Below, one piece after another: positions 39,850 to 49,393 of a stretch of 64,000 nt of DNA. Made by a program: the position numbers and the translations under genes. How positions within the stretch are numbered: position 1 is the first letter of the stretch; every line of letters begins with the position of its first letter. This DNA comes from Myxosarcina sp. GI1. Its GTDB lineage: Bacteria; Cyanobacteriota; Cyanobacteriia; Cyanobacteriales; Xenococcaceae. The stretch lies in NCBI RefSeq assembly GCF_000756305.1, contig NZ_JRFE01000014.1, positions 666,220-730,219 on the forward strand, in the 5' to 3' direction. The notes below the pieces were generated by a model. That model did not search any database and was not told the origin of the DNA. It was given only the letters and a program-made list of their open reading frames with translations.

Positions 39850-42582
39850 ATGCAACTTCAAAAAAAGATATCGCTCGCTATTATTGTATTGGCGATCGCA
39901 GGTTTGACTTTTGCTTCTACCTTAATTCACTTATTAACAGAGCTATGGTGGTTTGAAGCGGTAGAGTTTGCCGATATTTTTTGGAAACGAATTAGTTGGC
40001 AAATTATTATTTGGGTTGGTACTCTGACTGTTTTTGCTCTATTTCTTTGGTTAAATTATTGGTTGGCATTACGCTTGACTAAAGATAGAGCGTTTCGTTT
40101 TTTGGAAGCTAGTGCATTAGAACCTTTTACTAAAAAAGTTGCTAACTATATCGCTATAGTCTTAATTTTTCTAAGTTCTTTTGCAGTGGCTAATGCTAGT
40201 TCTAGTGCCTGGGAAACTATTTTAAAGTATTTTAACGCCACAAATTTTAACAGTAGCGATCCAGTTTATGACAAAGATATTGGCTTTTATTTATTTCGTC
40301 TTCCTCTTTATGGCAGTATACAAGATTGGTTATTAACTCTATTAATTGCAGGGTTGGTATTAGCAGCACTCGTATATCTTTTTAAAGGTACAATTCAGTT
40401 TAATTGGCAGTGGAAAAGCTTTGTAGTAGAGCGCAATTGGCATAGACTATTAACCAAACCAATAAAAATTCATCTTAGTTTATTACTTGCTGCGATCGCA
40501 ATTAATGTTGCCTTTGACTTTTGGTTAGAACGCTACGAACTATTATATTCTTCTGCTGGTGTAGTTTGGGGAGCAGATTATACAGATACTCATGCTAGGT
40601 TATTAGCTTACTGGGTAATGACTTTTGGCTCTATTTTGCTCGGTGTATTTTTAATTGCTGCCATATGGTCGAGAAGGGCTTTGCTACCAGTATATGGAAT
40701 TATTGCCTACACGATTGTTTTAATTCTCGTAAACGGAATATACCCAGAATTGCAACAGCGACTGATAGTAGAACCCAACGAACTTGCTAAAGAGTTGCCC
40801 TATATCAAACATAATATTGCCTATACGCGATCGGCATATAACTTAGATCGTATAGAAGATAACGATTATCAAGTTTCTAACACTGCCAATAGTATTCAAC
40901 CTCAAAATCGAGCCACTATTGATAACATTCGCCTTTGGGATTATCGAGCATTACTAAGTACCTATCGACAATTACAAGAAATTCGTTTTTACTACAGGTT
41001 CAAAGACGTAGATGTCGATCGCTACACTATAGACAATAACTATCGTCAAGTTATGCTTTCTCCCAGAGAATTTGACTACTCAAAAGTACCTCAAACCGCA
41101 CGTACCTGGGTCAATCAGCGCCTCAAATATACTCACGGTTATGGTTTAGTAATGAACCCCGTTAATCGAGTAACTTCTGATGGTTTGCCAGTTTTCTGGA
41201 TTAAAAATATTCCCCCCGTTTCAGAAGTAGATTTGCAAGTTAAAGAACCTGCAATTTATTACGGTGAAGAAACTTCAGACTATATCTTTACGGGAATGAG
41301 TACTCCAGAGTTTGACTATCCTCGTGGAGATGAAAACACTACTACTAAATATGATGGTGCTGGCGGCGTACCAATTCCCAGTTTATTACGCAAATTGGCT
41401 TATGCTTACGACCTTGGCAGCTTAAAAATTTTAATTTCTCAATACTTTACTTCAGACTCTCGCATTCACTATCATCGTCAGGTTAGAGAGAGAGTTAGTC
41501 ACGTAGCACCCTTCTTAAAATTCGATCGCGATCCCTATATTGCGCTTATCAACGGTAGATTGCAGTGGATTATCGATGCTTATACTACAAGCAAGTATTA
41601 TCCTTACTCGGAACCTGTAGCTCACGAAAACGAAACTAATTTAATTGAAGATCGAAATATTAACTATATTCGCAACTCGGTTAAGGTAGTTGTCGATGCT
41701 AAAGATGGCACGATGCAGTTTTATATTGTTGACAACCGAGATCCAGTTCTGGCAACTTACCGTAAGATTTTTCCCACTCTATTTAAAGCTTCTAATACTA
41801 TTCCTCCAGAAGTTAAAGCACATTTTCGCTATCCTCTGGATTTATTTAAAATTCAGGCAAAAATGTATTTGACTTATCACATGAGCGATCCGCAGGTATT
41901 TTATAATCGCGAAGACTTATGGCGGTTTTCTACCGAACTTTATGACGGCGCACAGCAACCAAGCGAACCATATTACTTGATTATGCGTTTGCCAGGAGAA
42001 GACCGAGAAGAATTCGCGTTAATTTTACCTTTTACTCCCGTCAATAAAGACAACATGATTGCCTGGATGGCAGCACGCTCTGATGGTGAGAACTACGGTA
42101 ATTTATTACTATATGAATTTTCCAAACAGGAACTAGTCTACGGGCCGTTTCAAATTGAAGCTAGAATCGATCAAAATCCCGAAATTGCCCAACAGTTAAC
42201 CCTGTGGAGTCAGCAAGGATCGCGAGTAATTCGTGGCGATTTATTAGTAATTCCAATTGATGGTTCTTTATTGTATGTCGAACCCATATACTTACGTGCC
42301 GAACAGGGCGAACTTCCAGAACTAAAACGGGTTATTGTCGCTTACAACAAAGATGTAGTAATGACTCCAACTTTGGAACAGTCACTAGCGCAAGTATTTG
42401 GAGATTCTCCACCAGCAGCTACAGCTACGCAACCAACCGCTAACAATATAAATTCTGATTTAACGCGTTCTGCTTTAGATACTTATCAAAAGGCTCAGGA
42501 GGCATTAAGTCAGGGGAATTGGGCAGAATACGGACGCTATCAACAACAGTTAAAAGAGATTTTACAGGAGTTGGATCGCTAA
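39850..42582 (+). CDS. UPF0182 family membrane protein
   Basis: 910 residues. About seven membrane helices are visible in the first 310 residues (for example ISLAIIVLAIAGLTFASTLI, IAIVLIFLSSFAVANA, WVMTFGSILLGVFLIAAIW). A large periplasmic or external domain follows, with VNQRLKYTHGYGLVMNPVNRV and PVFWIKNIPP, both hallmarks of UPF0182 (COG1615). The C-terminus ends with a helical segment (ALDTYQKAQEALSQGNWAEYGRYQQQLKEIL). Function unknown. It starts about 70 bases after the rRNA terminator. Confidence 0.92.
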   Translation: MQLQKKISLAIIVLAIAGLTFASTLIHLLTELWWFEAVEFADIFWKRISWQIIIWVGTLTVFALFLWLNYWLALRLTKDRAFRFLEASALEPFTKKVANYIAIVLIFLSSFAVANASSSAWETILKYFNATNFNSSDPVYDKDIGFYLFRLPLYGSIQDWLLTLLIAGLVLAALVYLFKGTIQFNWQWKSFVVERNWHRLLTKPIKIHLSLLLAAIAINVAFDFWLERYELLYSSAGVVWGADYTDTHARLLAYWVMTFGSILLGVFLIAAIWSRRALLPVYGIIAYTIVLILVNGIYPELQQRLIVEPNELAKELPYIKHNIAYTRSAYNLDRIEDNDYQVSNTANSIQPQNRATIDNIRLWDYRALLSTYRQLQEIRFYYRFKDVDVDRYTIDNNYRQVMLSPREFDYSKVPQTARTWVNQRLKYTHGYGLVMNPVNRVTSDGLPVFWIKNIPPVSEVDLQVKEPAIYYGEETSDYIFTGMSTPEFDYPRGDENTTTKYDGAGGVPIPSLLRKLAYAYDLGSLKILISQYFTSDSRIHYHRQVRERVSHVAPFLKFDRDPYIALINGRLQWIIDAYTTSKYYPYSEPVAHENETNLIEDRNINYIRNSVKVVVDAKDGTMQFYIVDNRDPVLATYRKIFPTLFKASNTIPPEVKAHFRYPLDLFKIQAKMYLTYHMSDPQVFYNREDLWRFSTELYDGAQQPSEPYYLIMRLPGEDREEFALILPFTPVNKDNMIAWMAARSDGENYGNLLLYEFSKQELVYGPFQIEARIDQNPEIAQQLTLWSQQGSRVIRGDLLVIPIDGSLLYVEPIYLRAEQGELPELKRVIVAYNKDVVMTPTLEQSLAQVFGDSPPAATATQPTANNINSDLTRSALDTYQKAQEALSQGNWAEYGRYQQQLKEILQELDR

Positions 42583-42660
42583 AAAATCGTGGCGCGATTG
42601 AGCGAGTTTAACAAACTTTAGTAATATTTCTGTGAGTTTAAATTTACGTCTAAGCGAAAT

Positions 42661-42985
42661 TTAAGCTATTGATTCACCACATGACGCTAACAAAATATCA
42701 GGGTCATTTCATTCTAGTTTTGAGTAACGAATTTAGGTGCTTTGAAGCACCAATAGATAAATATCGATGAAATTATACATGGTATTTTTGTGAACGTATA
42801 AAATTTCGTGGTTTAGAATGAAATAGCCCTGACAAAATATAGTTGTCGGTATTATCTTTAGCAACTTTAATAAGTACGGCAAAAGCAGAATCGTTATCAA
42901 AACCAGATAAATCTATTGCTGCATCATTTTTAGCTTAAAATATACTTTTATCAAGCGAAATTTCTATAAGTGGCTTGCAATCCAT
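42661..42985 (-). pseudogene. Decayed small gene split by a MITE-like insertion
   Basis: On the minus strand an ATG at 42983-42985 opens a frame reading MDCKPLIEISLDKSIF, then an in-frame TAA (42935-42937), then AKNDAAIDLSGFDNDSAFAV and onward to DNYIL. There the MITE-like element interrupts it. Removing the element plus one copy of its 9-bp repeat continues the same frame as LASCGESIA followed by a stop at 42661-42663, a total of 61 codons with the single internal stop. The composition looks protein-like. I do not recognise a family. That it was once a gene is inference. Confidence 0.4.
42699..42831. mobile_element. MITE-like element, 133 bp, with 9-bp target duplication
   Basis: Ends are 17-bp inverted repeats (CAGGGTCATTTCATTCT at 42699-42715 and its near-complement at 42815-42831) with two mismatches. 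The direct repeat ACAAAATAT flanks it exactly (42690-42698 and 42832-42840). Inside is a 7-bp hairpin GGTGCTT/AAGCACC (42736-42751). No coding capacity. The exact direct repeat indicates real transposition. The parent IS family is not identified here. Confidence 0.75.
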
Positions 42986-43476
42986 TTTTTTAAATTAAAT
43001 AACAAGCTCATTATAATCATATCTTTTTTCCAAACAAAAACGAGTAAAATACAATACTTTAATTTAGATACGTTACTGTCAATTCACGAGCTTATCGCGC
43101 TATCGACACAAGCACTTATAATTTTGATAAATATTCAATTATTGCATATACTAAGCACAAAAAGCGCATTAAAAAATGTGTAAAAACCAAAACAGTATTA
43201 GTTTACACATTCGATATATCTAAGTTTAGATAAATTTAAAAATAATAATTGATGTTGGTATTAATTAAATAATTATTCACGGCAAAAGCAAACAATTATC
43301 ATATTTAGCCCCAACTAAAAGCAATTTCAAACTAGCCCAGATGGATATTTGATTTGCTTCTGATTTGTTCTTTAATATTAAATTGTTAACATATCTTTGC
43401 CGTAAAATAATATTTTAAAAAACTATTTATCAACCCCGTAAACATCAAAAATTTTTTTTTATTTATAGGTAAATAT
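42986..43476. other. AT-rich intergenic region upstream of the ClC channel
   Basis: About 490 bases with no credible gene. A perfect 10-bp inverted repeat AATGTGTAAA / TTTACACATT lies at 43175-43184 and 43202-43211 with a 17-base gap; it may be a regulator site or a hairpin. T and A tracts precede the downstream start. Confidence 0.5.
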
Positions 43477-44892
43477 ATGTCTTCAAATGTTCGAGATAGT
43501 AATTTTTTAAACGAAAACAGTATAGAAAATAGCGATCGCAATCAACTTACATACTCGCAACTGATTCTTTGTGCTGTGGTTATCGGGATCTCAGGCGGTA
43601 TGGTTGCTACCATATACTACTTCGTACTAGAAACAATGATGCACAGTATGTGGCATACTTTACCAGAAATAGTCGAACCACTATTTCCTGGCTGGCTACC
43701 TGCTGGTAACTATGTTTGGATTGCTACTACAGTTGGTGGTTTTTTTGTCGGTTTGGCTCTTTACTTCCTGGGACTTCCTGGAGAAATGGCTCAGGTAGTC
43801 GATAAGATCCATAATCCAGGTAAGATTGATATTCGCAAAAGTCCCGCGATGGTTATTGCTTCTTTGATTGCCATTACTTCTGGAGGGAGTGCGGGACCAG
43901 AAGCTCCTTTAGTACAGGTTAATGGTAGTTTGGGCAGTTGGTTGGGAGATAAATTAAAACTAACCAAGTCTTCCATCAGGATTTTAACCTTTTGCGGTAT
44001 GAGTGCGGCTTTAGGAGCTTTTTTTGGCGCACCAATTGGTGCAGCACTTTTTGCTTTGGAAATACCTCATCGTCGGGGTTTGCAATATTTTGAAGCGATC
44101 GCTCCTGCTATTATTGCCGCCATTCTTTCTTTTGCTGTATTTCGGCTCAATACTGGCATGACTATTGGCGGTTTCTATCATTTTGAGGAAGTTCCTGCCC
44201 TTTCTCCCCAAAATTTGTTTGAAGGTTTGGTTTTGGGCTTTATTGGTGCGGGATTAGCAGTCATGTTTATTTTTGTTTTTCGTTTAATTGGCAAATTACT
44301 CGAACCTTTAGAACACGATAGAATTTTGCTGGCGACTTTGGGCGGACTGTCAATTGGTCTAATTGCTTTTGTTTTTCCCCAAACCCTATTTTTTAGCGAA
44401 GCGCAAATTCAGACAGTAATTGAAACTGGGGCGAGTTTGGGAGCGGGTTTATTATTAGCGATCGCAATAGCTAAAATGTTTGCTATTAGTTTTACACTTC
44501 ATTCTGGCTTTTTAGGTGGTTTTATTTTCCCTTTGTTTTTTATTGGTGCTAATGCTGGTTATGCAGTTTCTCTAGCAGTACCACAAGTTCATCCAACGGT
44601 AGGTATGGTTTGTCTGATGGCGGCGGTAAACGTAGCCGTAACCAAAACTCCAGTTAGTACCAGTATTATTCTTAGCGTACTTTCAGGTACGACCATGCTG
44701 CCTGTAATTGCTATATCCAGCTTTGTTAGTTTTGTTTTAACTAGCCAAATCTCGATGATTAAGACACAGCGTAGTCGAGATTTAGAGGAAGTTAGTTCTT
44801 CTAGCTTGATTTTAGAGAAAGTAACTTCAGTTAATGAAGAAGACACTGCTGTTCTCGGTCTGAATAAAATAAAAGCCTTGGTAAATAACTAA
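43477..44892 (+). CDS. ClC-type chloride channel or exchanger
   Basis: 471 residues, ten or more membrane segments between residues 25 and 430. ClC selectivity motifs are present: SGGSAGPEAPLVQVNGSLG (the G-R/K-E-G-P equivalent, here G-S-A-G-P-E-A-P), FFGAPIGAALFALE, and GGFIFPLFFIGANAG. No C-terminal CBS domains. The residue pattern G-P-E-x-P with Glu suggests proton-coupled exchange is possible, but it was not tested against known exchangers. The small membrane protein that follows starts one base after this stop. Confidence 0.88.
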   Translation: MSSNVRDSNFLNENSIENSDRNQLTYSQLILCAVVIGISGGMVATIYYFVLETMMHSMWHTLPEIVEPLFPGWLPAGNYVWIATTVGGFFVGLALYFLGLPGEMAQVVDKIHNPGKIDIRKSPAMVIASLIAITSGGSAGPEAPLVQVNGSLGSWLGDKLKLTKSSIRILTFCGMSAALGAFFGAPIGAALFALEIPHRRGLQYFEAIAPAIIAAILSFAVFRLNTGMTIGGFYHFEEVPALSPQNLFEGLVLGFIGAGLAVMFIFVFRLIGKLLEPLEHDRILLATLGGLSIGLIAFVFPQTLFFSEAQIQTVIETGASLGAGLLLAIAIAKMFAISFTLHSGFLGGFIFPLFFIGANAGYAVSLAVPQVHPTVGMVCLMAAVNVAVTKTPVSTSIILSVLSGTTMLPVIAISSFVSFVLTSQISMIKTQRSRDLEEVSSSSLILEKVTSVNEEDTAVLGLNKIKALVNN

Positions 44893-44893
44893 T

Positions 44894-45073
44894 ATGTCAA
44901 TTGTAAATTTTTTGGTGGCGATCGCCATATTGCTATTTTCAACTTGCCTTTTCTGTCTGCTTATGACTACAAATCTGGGTTGGGGTCCCGTAGTTTATGT
45001 TAGTTGTTTCCTTGGCGGCATAGTCCTTATAGGTTGGACTGGTGTTGCTTGTCTCGATCTATTCAAAGATTGA
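44894..45073 (+). CDS. Small two-helix membrane protein
   Basis: 59 residues, read directly from the sequence: an ATG one base after the ClC stop opens MSIVNFLVAIAILLFSTCLF, with two hydrophobic segments (about 3-24 and 33-51) separated by TTNLGWGPVVYV, ending in ACLDLFKD. Tight coupling to the channel gene suggests co-translation and a possible accessory role. I recognise no family. Coding status is inferred from position and hydrophobic pattern. Confidence 0.5.
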   Translation: MSIVNFLVAIAILLFSTCLFCLLMTTNLGWGPVVYVSCFLGGIVLIGWTGVACLDLFKD

Positions 45074-45091
45074 AAAAATTTTTCGCTCGAA

Positions 45092-45922
45092 CTACAAACT
45101 CCGAACTCCGAACTTATGTACTTCGGGGTGAAATCTCAACCATTGCTCGATGTCTGTCAGTACTAACTGGGGTATTTCCCAGGGAAAGAGATGGGCATGA
45201 GGATAACTTTTCCAATGACAATATTTTAAATGCCTAGCGGTTTCTCGACTAGAATCGACAGTAATATGGCGATCGCTTTCTCCTGCTAAGACCAAACAGG
45301 GAATTTCTATTTTCTCTAAATCTGCTAAACGATTGTAACCTTCTCCTATAGCCCGATTTAGAGCTTTGCTAGCCGCTGCCGAAGTCTGCAAATAGGCAGG
45401 TACACCTTCTTTCGCCAGATATTGATAAGCTGCTGGTGTTTGCTCTGCAAGTAAATAGCGAAACAGCGATCGCTTGCCAAAAGTATCGATGTTCCACTGC
45501 CACCCTGGTAGAACATAGTTAACTATTCCTCCTACGCCAGTAAACAGTAAATCTTGCCAACTAACCGCAGGATGACTGCTTAGAGGGCGTGCTGCTGAAG
45601 CGATTAAAATTAGTCCGCTAAAGCGATCGGGGTCTGCTAAAGCCAATTCTAGAGCCAAAATTCCGCCTAAAGACCAGCCTAATAACAAACAGCGATCGAT
45701 TTGATATTTATCTAGTAAGATTTGAAGATCGTGTAAATGATCTTTCATTTCAAAATTCTCTCGCGCTCGGCTTTTACCATAACCTCGCAGATCTGGTGCT
45801 AGTGTTTGATATTCGCGAGAGAAATAGTTAGTAAATACAGACATACTAGTACTAGATCCTGGGTGTCCGTGTAGACAAAGAATGGGATAGCCCTCACCTT
45901 TAATTTCAACATTCAAATCCAT
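45092..45922 (-). CDS. Alpha/beta hydrolase
   Basis: 276 residues. The oxyanion region is ILCLHGHPGSSTSM, the nucleophile elbow is LLLGWSLGGILALELALADP (Ser in G-W-S-L-G), the acid is in LVLAGESDRHITVD, and the catalytic His is in YPHAHLFPWEIPQ. The intact Ser-Asp-His pattern supports an active esterase, lipase or haloperoxidase-type enzyme. Substrate unknown. It converges with the small membrane protein; their stops are 18 bases apart. Confidence 0.88.
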   Translation of the reverse strand: MDLNVEIKGEGYPILCLHGHPGSSTSMSVFTNYFSREYQTLAPDLRGYGKSRARENFEMKDHLHDLQILLDKYQIDRCLLLGWSLGGILALELALADPDRFSGLILIASAARPLSSHPAVSWQDLLFTGVGGIVNYVLPGWQWNIDTFGKRSLFRYLLAEQTPAAYQYLAKEGVPAYLQTSAAASKALNRAIGEGYNRLADLEKIEIPCLVLAGESDRHITVDSSRETARHLKYCHWKSYPHAHLFPWEIPQLVLTDIEQWLRFHPEVHKFGVRSL

Positions 45923-45959
45923 AAACCGTATTTAGATCGAAACCTGTAGTTTTTTAGAT

Positions 45960-46195
45960 GACCGTTCTAGGGAACAGGGAACGGCGGGGCGTATTAACTC
46001 CGCAACCAAGCTACGGAGACAGCCCCTTGGCAATAGGGAATAAAAAAGAAGCGGAAAGAAATAAATTACTTTCTACTTACCCTTCGGGAGCGGAGCGTTC
46101 CCTTGCGCCTGACGGCGAACAGCGCATACGCGCAAACGCCGCCAGGCGGCTCTGAGGCGGTAGGCTCTGTGGGTCTCCGCTCTACTTCCTACTTC
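45960..46195. repeat. GC-rich dispersed repeat with cruciform hairpin
   Basis: A non-coding GC-rich stretch unlike the AT-rich flanks. It contains a long stem, CGCCTGACGGCG (46106-46117) with CGCCGCCAGGCG (46137-46148), one mismatch, enclosing a smaller GCGC/GCGC stem. The 15-mer GAGCGTTCCCTTGCG at 46093-46107 recurs at 50388-50402 near a similar hairpin. It looks like a REP-type interspersed repeat. Confidence 0.6.
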
Positions 46196-47179
46196 TTACG
46201 TTACCGTCCCCGCACTAAAAAGACGACCAATTACTTCTTCTATCGGCGGTTCGCTAACGCTCATATCCTGAATTTGTAACTCAGAAAGCAAACGCGAAAT
46301 AGTAGCGGTCAAATCTTCTCTTCTTACCAAAAATCTTACCTGTTGTCCGTCGATCGCTTTGACATCTCCATACTGAGATAATTTGTCTGTTGGCAGGTGC
46401 CGAGCGAGTTCTACTCTTACTTCGCGACAGGGAGCAAAACGGGCTAACAGTCCTTCCAAACTGCCATCATAAATTAGCTGTCCTTGATGAATTAACAATA
46501 CGCGATCGCACAAAGCCGTAATGTCTGCCATATAGTGGCTGGTAAGTAAAATAGTTGCCTGATAGCGATGATTGTACTCTTGCAAAAATTCTCTTACTGC
46601 AACTTGAGCATTAACATCCAAACCTAGAGTCGGCTCGTCGAGAAACAAGACTTGCGGATGATGCAGCAGCGCGGCTAACAATTCTGCCTTCATTCTTTCC
46701 CCTAAAGACAACTTGCGTACTGGCTGGATTAACTTGCTTTCAATATCGAGCATCCGTGCGAGTTCGCTTAATCGCTGCTGAAATACTTTATCGGAGAGAT
46801 TATAAACCGCAGCATTAATTTTGAGTGAATCGAGAGCGGGTAAATCCCAAAGAAGCTGCTGTTTTTGTCCCATCACCAAACTGGTTTTGTGTAGAAACTG
46901 CGGTTGGCGACGAAAGGGAGTATAGCCAGCTACTTTAACCTTACCTTCAGAAGGATGAATTAGCCCAGTTAGCATTTTTAAGGTAGTAGTTTTACCCGCA
47001 CCATTGGCACCTAAAAAACCTACCACCTCTCCTGGTTCGATATAAAAGGAAACATTCTGTACTGCTTTAATTTCGCGATAGGTACGGCGAAAGAAATGAG
47101 TTAGCGTTCCTTTGATTCCTGGTTGCTTGACCGCAACTGGATAGATTTTGCTAAGATTTTCAACTGCAATAATAGACAC
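46196..47179 (-). CDS. ABC-2 type transporter ATP-binding protein
   Basis: 328 residues from the preferred GTG start (the longest frame begins at 47278). The GTG at 47177-47179 gives VSIIAVENLSKIYPVAVKQ, the usual beginning of this family; the 33 residues upstream look non-native. Motifs: Walker A GANGAGKTTTLKML, signature LSLGERMKAELLAALL, Walker B VLFLDEPTLGLD and the H-loop LTSHYM. A C-terminal domain of about 80 residues (REVRVELARHLPTDKL) follows. It resembles COG4586-type ABC-2 exporters. The permease is expected downstream but is not here; the adjacent repeat region precedes other genes. Confidence 0.85.
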   Translation of the reverse strand: MSIIAVENLSKIYPVAVKQPGIKGTLTHFFRRTYREIKAVQNVSFYIEPGEVVGFLGANGAGKTTTLKMLTGLIHPSEGKVKVAGYTPFRRQPQFLHKTSLVMGQKQQLLWDLPALDSLKINAAVYNLSDKVFQQRLSELARMLDIESKLIQPVRKLSLGERMKAELLAALLHHPQVLFLDEPTLGLDVNAQVAVREFLQEYNHRYQATILLTSHYMADITALCDRVLLIHQGQLIYDGSLEGLLARFAPCREVRVELARHLPTDKLSQYGDVKAIDGQQVRFLVRREDLTATISRLLSELQIQDMSVSEPPIEEVIGRLFSAGTVT

Positions 47180-47382
47180 GGAGTTTCTCAAATAAAAATC
47201 GACTACTCGATTAGTTTGCCGTTTGTCGATCTCTGTTAATAGTTTACAGGTTTTAAAAAAGATCGTTTTCGGGGACAATAAAATTGAAACTTTTATAGTT
47301 AATAAACATTCATCAATAAAGATCCCGTTGAGGATAATGATAGTTTACGAGTACTATTGGCAAAAATAAATTTTAGTACGGT

Positions 47383-48390
47383 ATGTCTAAACCCAAACGC
47401 ACATTTTTACTAGATTTTGAGAAACCTCTTTGTGAATTAGAAGCAAGGATCGATCAAATAAAAAACCTGGCAGAAGAAAATCAGGTAGACGTTTCGGCAG
47501 AAATATTGCAGTTAGAAGCAAGAGCCGAACAACTGCGTAAAGAAATATTTAATTCTCTCACACCTGCTCAAAGATTGCAGTTAGCCCGCCATCCCCGTCG
47601 TCCTAGCACTTTAGACTATGTTCGAGCGATTACCGATGAGTGGATCGAACTACATGGCGATCGCGGCGGCTATGACGATCCCGCATTAGTTGGAGGAGTG
47701 GCTAGAATTAATGGCAGACCATTGGTAATCTTGGGACACCAAAAAGGTAGAGATACTAAAGATAATGTCGCTCGTAATTTTGGCATGGCTTTTCCTGGAG
47801 GCTATCGTAAAGCCCTCAGACTGATGGAACACGCCAATAAATTTGATATGCCAATTTTAACCTTTATCGATACACCAGGGGCTTGGTCGGGAGTCGAAGC
47901 TGAAAAACTAGGGCAGGGAGAAGCGATCGCCTATAATTTACGGCAAATGTTTAGCTTTACGGTGCCGATTATCTGTACCGTTATTGGCGAAGGTGGTTCT
48001 GGAGGTGCCTTGGGAATTGGTGTTGGCGATCGCCTGTTAATGTTAGAAAATTCGGTTTATACCGTTGCTAGCCCCGAAGCCTGTGCGGCAATTTTGTGGA
48101 AGGATGCTAAAAAAGCCGATCGCGCTGCTGCTGCTTTAAAAATTACTTCCTGGGATTTAAAAGAGTTGGGAATAATTGATGAAATTGTACCAGAACCAAC
48201 TCGCGGAGCGCACGCCGAACCTTTAGAAACTGCTGTCAATCTTAAAACAGCTATTTGGGAAAATCTAGAAAAACTCTTGCAAATGCCCCCCAAACAAAGA
48301 CAAGACCTTCGCTATCAAAAGTTTCGTAATATGGGCATATTTGAAGCTACGGCTTTAGAAAAATCGAAAAATGTCAAGCTATCTTCATAG
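47383..48390 (+). CDS. accA: Acetyl-CoA carboxylase carboxyltransferase subunit alpha
   Basis: 335 residues. Forms the carboxyltransferase with AccD and makes malonyl-CoA for fatty acid synthesis. Typical blocks are [85 protein letters not shown] and [20 protein letters not shown]. Length and sequence are normal. Single gene between divergent neighbours. Confidence 0.96.
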   Translation: MSKPKRTFLLDFEKPLCELEARIDQIKNLAEENQVDVSAEILQLEARAEQLRKEIFNSLTPAQRLQLARHPRRPSTLDYVRAITDEWIELHGDRGGYDDPALVGGVARINGRPLVILGHQKGRDTKDNVARNFGMAFPGGYRKALRLMEHANKFDMPILTFIDTPGAWSGVEAEKLGQGEAIAYNLRQMFSFTVPIICTVIGEGGSGGALGIGVGDRLLMLENSVYTVASPEACAAILWKDAKKADRAAAALKITSWDLKELGIIDEIVPEPTRGAHAEPLETAVNLKTAIWENLEKLLQMPPKQRQDLRYQKFRNMGIFEATALEKSKNVKLSS

Positions 48391-48603
48391 ACAGTAGCAA
48401 TTACCAATTAAAACAAAGAATTTATTGATGATAAACTTGCGGTCGGGAGATTTTAAAGCGAGACATTACCAAGAGAAATTACGAGGATGCTATAATTGCT
48501 AAGGCAATATTTTGTTACATTACATTATGTTTAATGTGCTATTGCTAAGAACTATTTAGCGTCAAGCTATTTTTTTAACAAACAGTTTTAACTACAGACA
48601 ATA

Positions 48604-49332
48604 ATGAATCCACCCCCAAATCAGCTACGAGCGATAGTGACAGGCGCGAGTAGTGGCATCGGCAGAGCAACTGCTTTAGCGTTTGCTAAATCGGGAATTG
48701 ACGTAGCTTTAGTTAGTCGTTCCCTGGATAAATTAGAAGCGGTAGCTGAGGCGATCGAAACCATGGGAGTAGTGGCAAAAGCATATTCATTAGATTTGTC
48801 AGTTGTAGACCGAGTTAAAGAGCGCGTAGAGGCGATCGCTAATGATTTTGGCGATGTCGATATTCTAGTCAACAATGCAGGCATGGGCTATACTAACCAT
48901 CTAGCAGAAACACCCCTGTCCGACTGGCAACAAATACTCGACCTCAACCTGACTAGTGTTTTTCAGTGCATACAAGGTGTTTTACCTCAAATGCGCCAGC
49001 GTCAGCGAGGAACAATTATTAATGTTGCCTCTATCGCTGCCCATCGTGCTTTTCCCAACTGGGGAGCATACAGCGTTAGTAAAGCTGCCGTAGTGGCTTT
49101 AGGAAAAGTATTAGCGGTAGAAGAATCATCTAACGGTATTCGTGTGGTTACTATTTCGCCAGGTTCGGTCAATACTCCAATCTGGGATACCGACACCGTA
49201 AGCGCGGATTTCGATCGCCAAGCAATGTTGACTCCCGAAGCCGTCGCTCAATCTATACTCCATGCAGCTTTACTACCATCTCAGGCGGTAGTTGAAGAAA
49301 TGACCGTCATGCCTAGTGGAGGGGCTTTATAA
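48604..49332 (+). CDS. Short-chain dehydrogenase/reductase
   Basis: 242 residues, classical SDR fold. Cofactor motif TGASSGIGRATALAF, the NNAGMG motif, catalytic Ser in INVASIAAHRAF and Tyr-x-x-x-Lys in YSVSKAAV. The R-S-L-D-K stretch after the second strand (SRSLDKLEA) suggests NADP(H) preference. Substrate unknown. folE begins 61 bases downstream on the same strand, so co-transcription and a pteridine-related role are possible, but SDR sequence alone does not show it. Confidence 0.88.
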   Translation: MNPPPNQLRAIVTGASSGIGRATALAFAKSGIDVALVSRSLDKLEAVAEAIETMGVVAKAYSLDLSVVDRVKERVEAIANDFGDVDILVNNAGMGYTNHLAETPLSDWQQILDLNLTSVFQCIQGVLPQMRQRQRGTIINVASIAAHRAFPNWGAYSVSKAAVVALGKVLAVEESSNGIRVVTISPGSVNTPIWDTDTVSADFDRQAMLTPEAVAQSILHAALLPSQAVVEEMTVMPSGGAL

Positions 49333-49393
49333 GGTAAATGACGCTCACTAGTTTAATATCAGCAAGATCGAGGAGTTTTACTCACAATTAATT

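Noticed and set aside
45958-46155. Plus-strand 65-codon frame in the GC-rich repeat
   Set aside because: It lies wholly within palindromic repeat DNA, whose structure explains the open frame.
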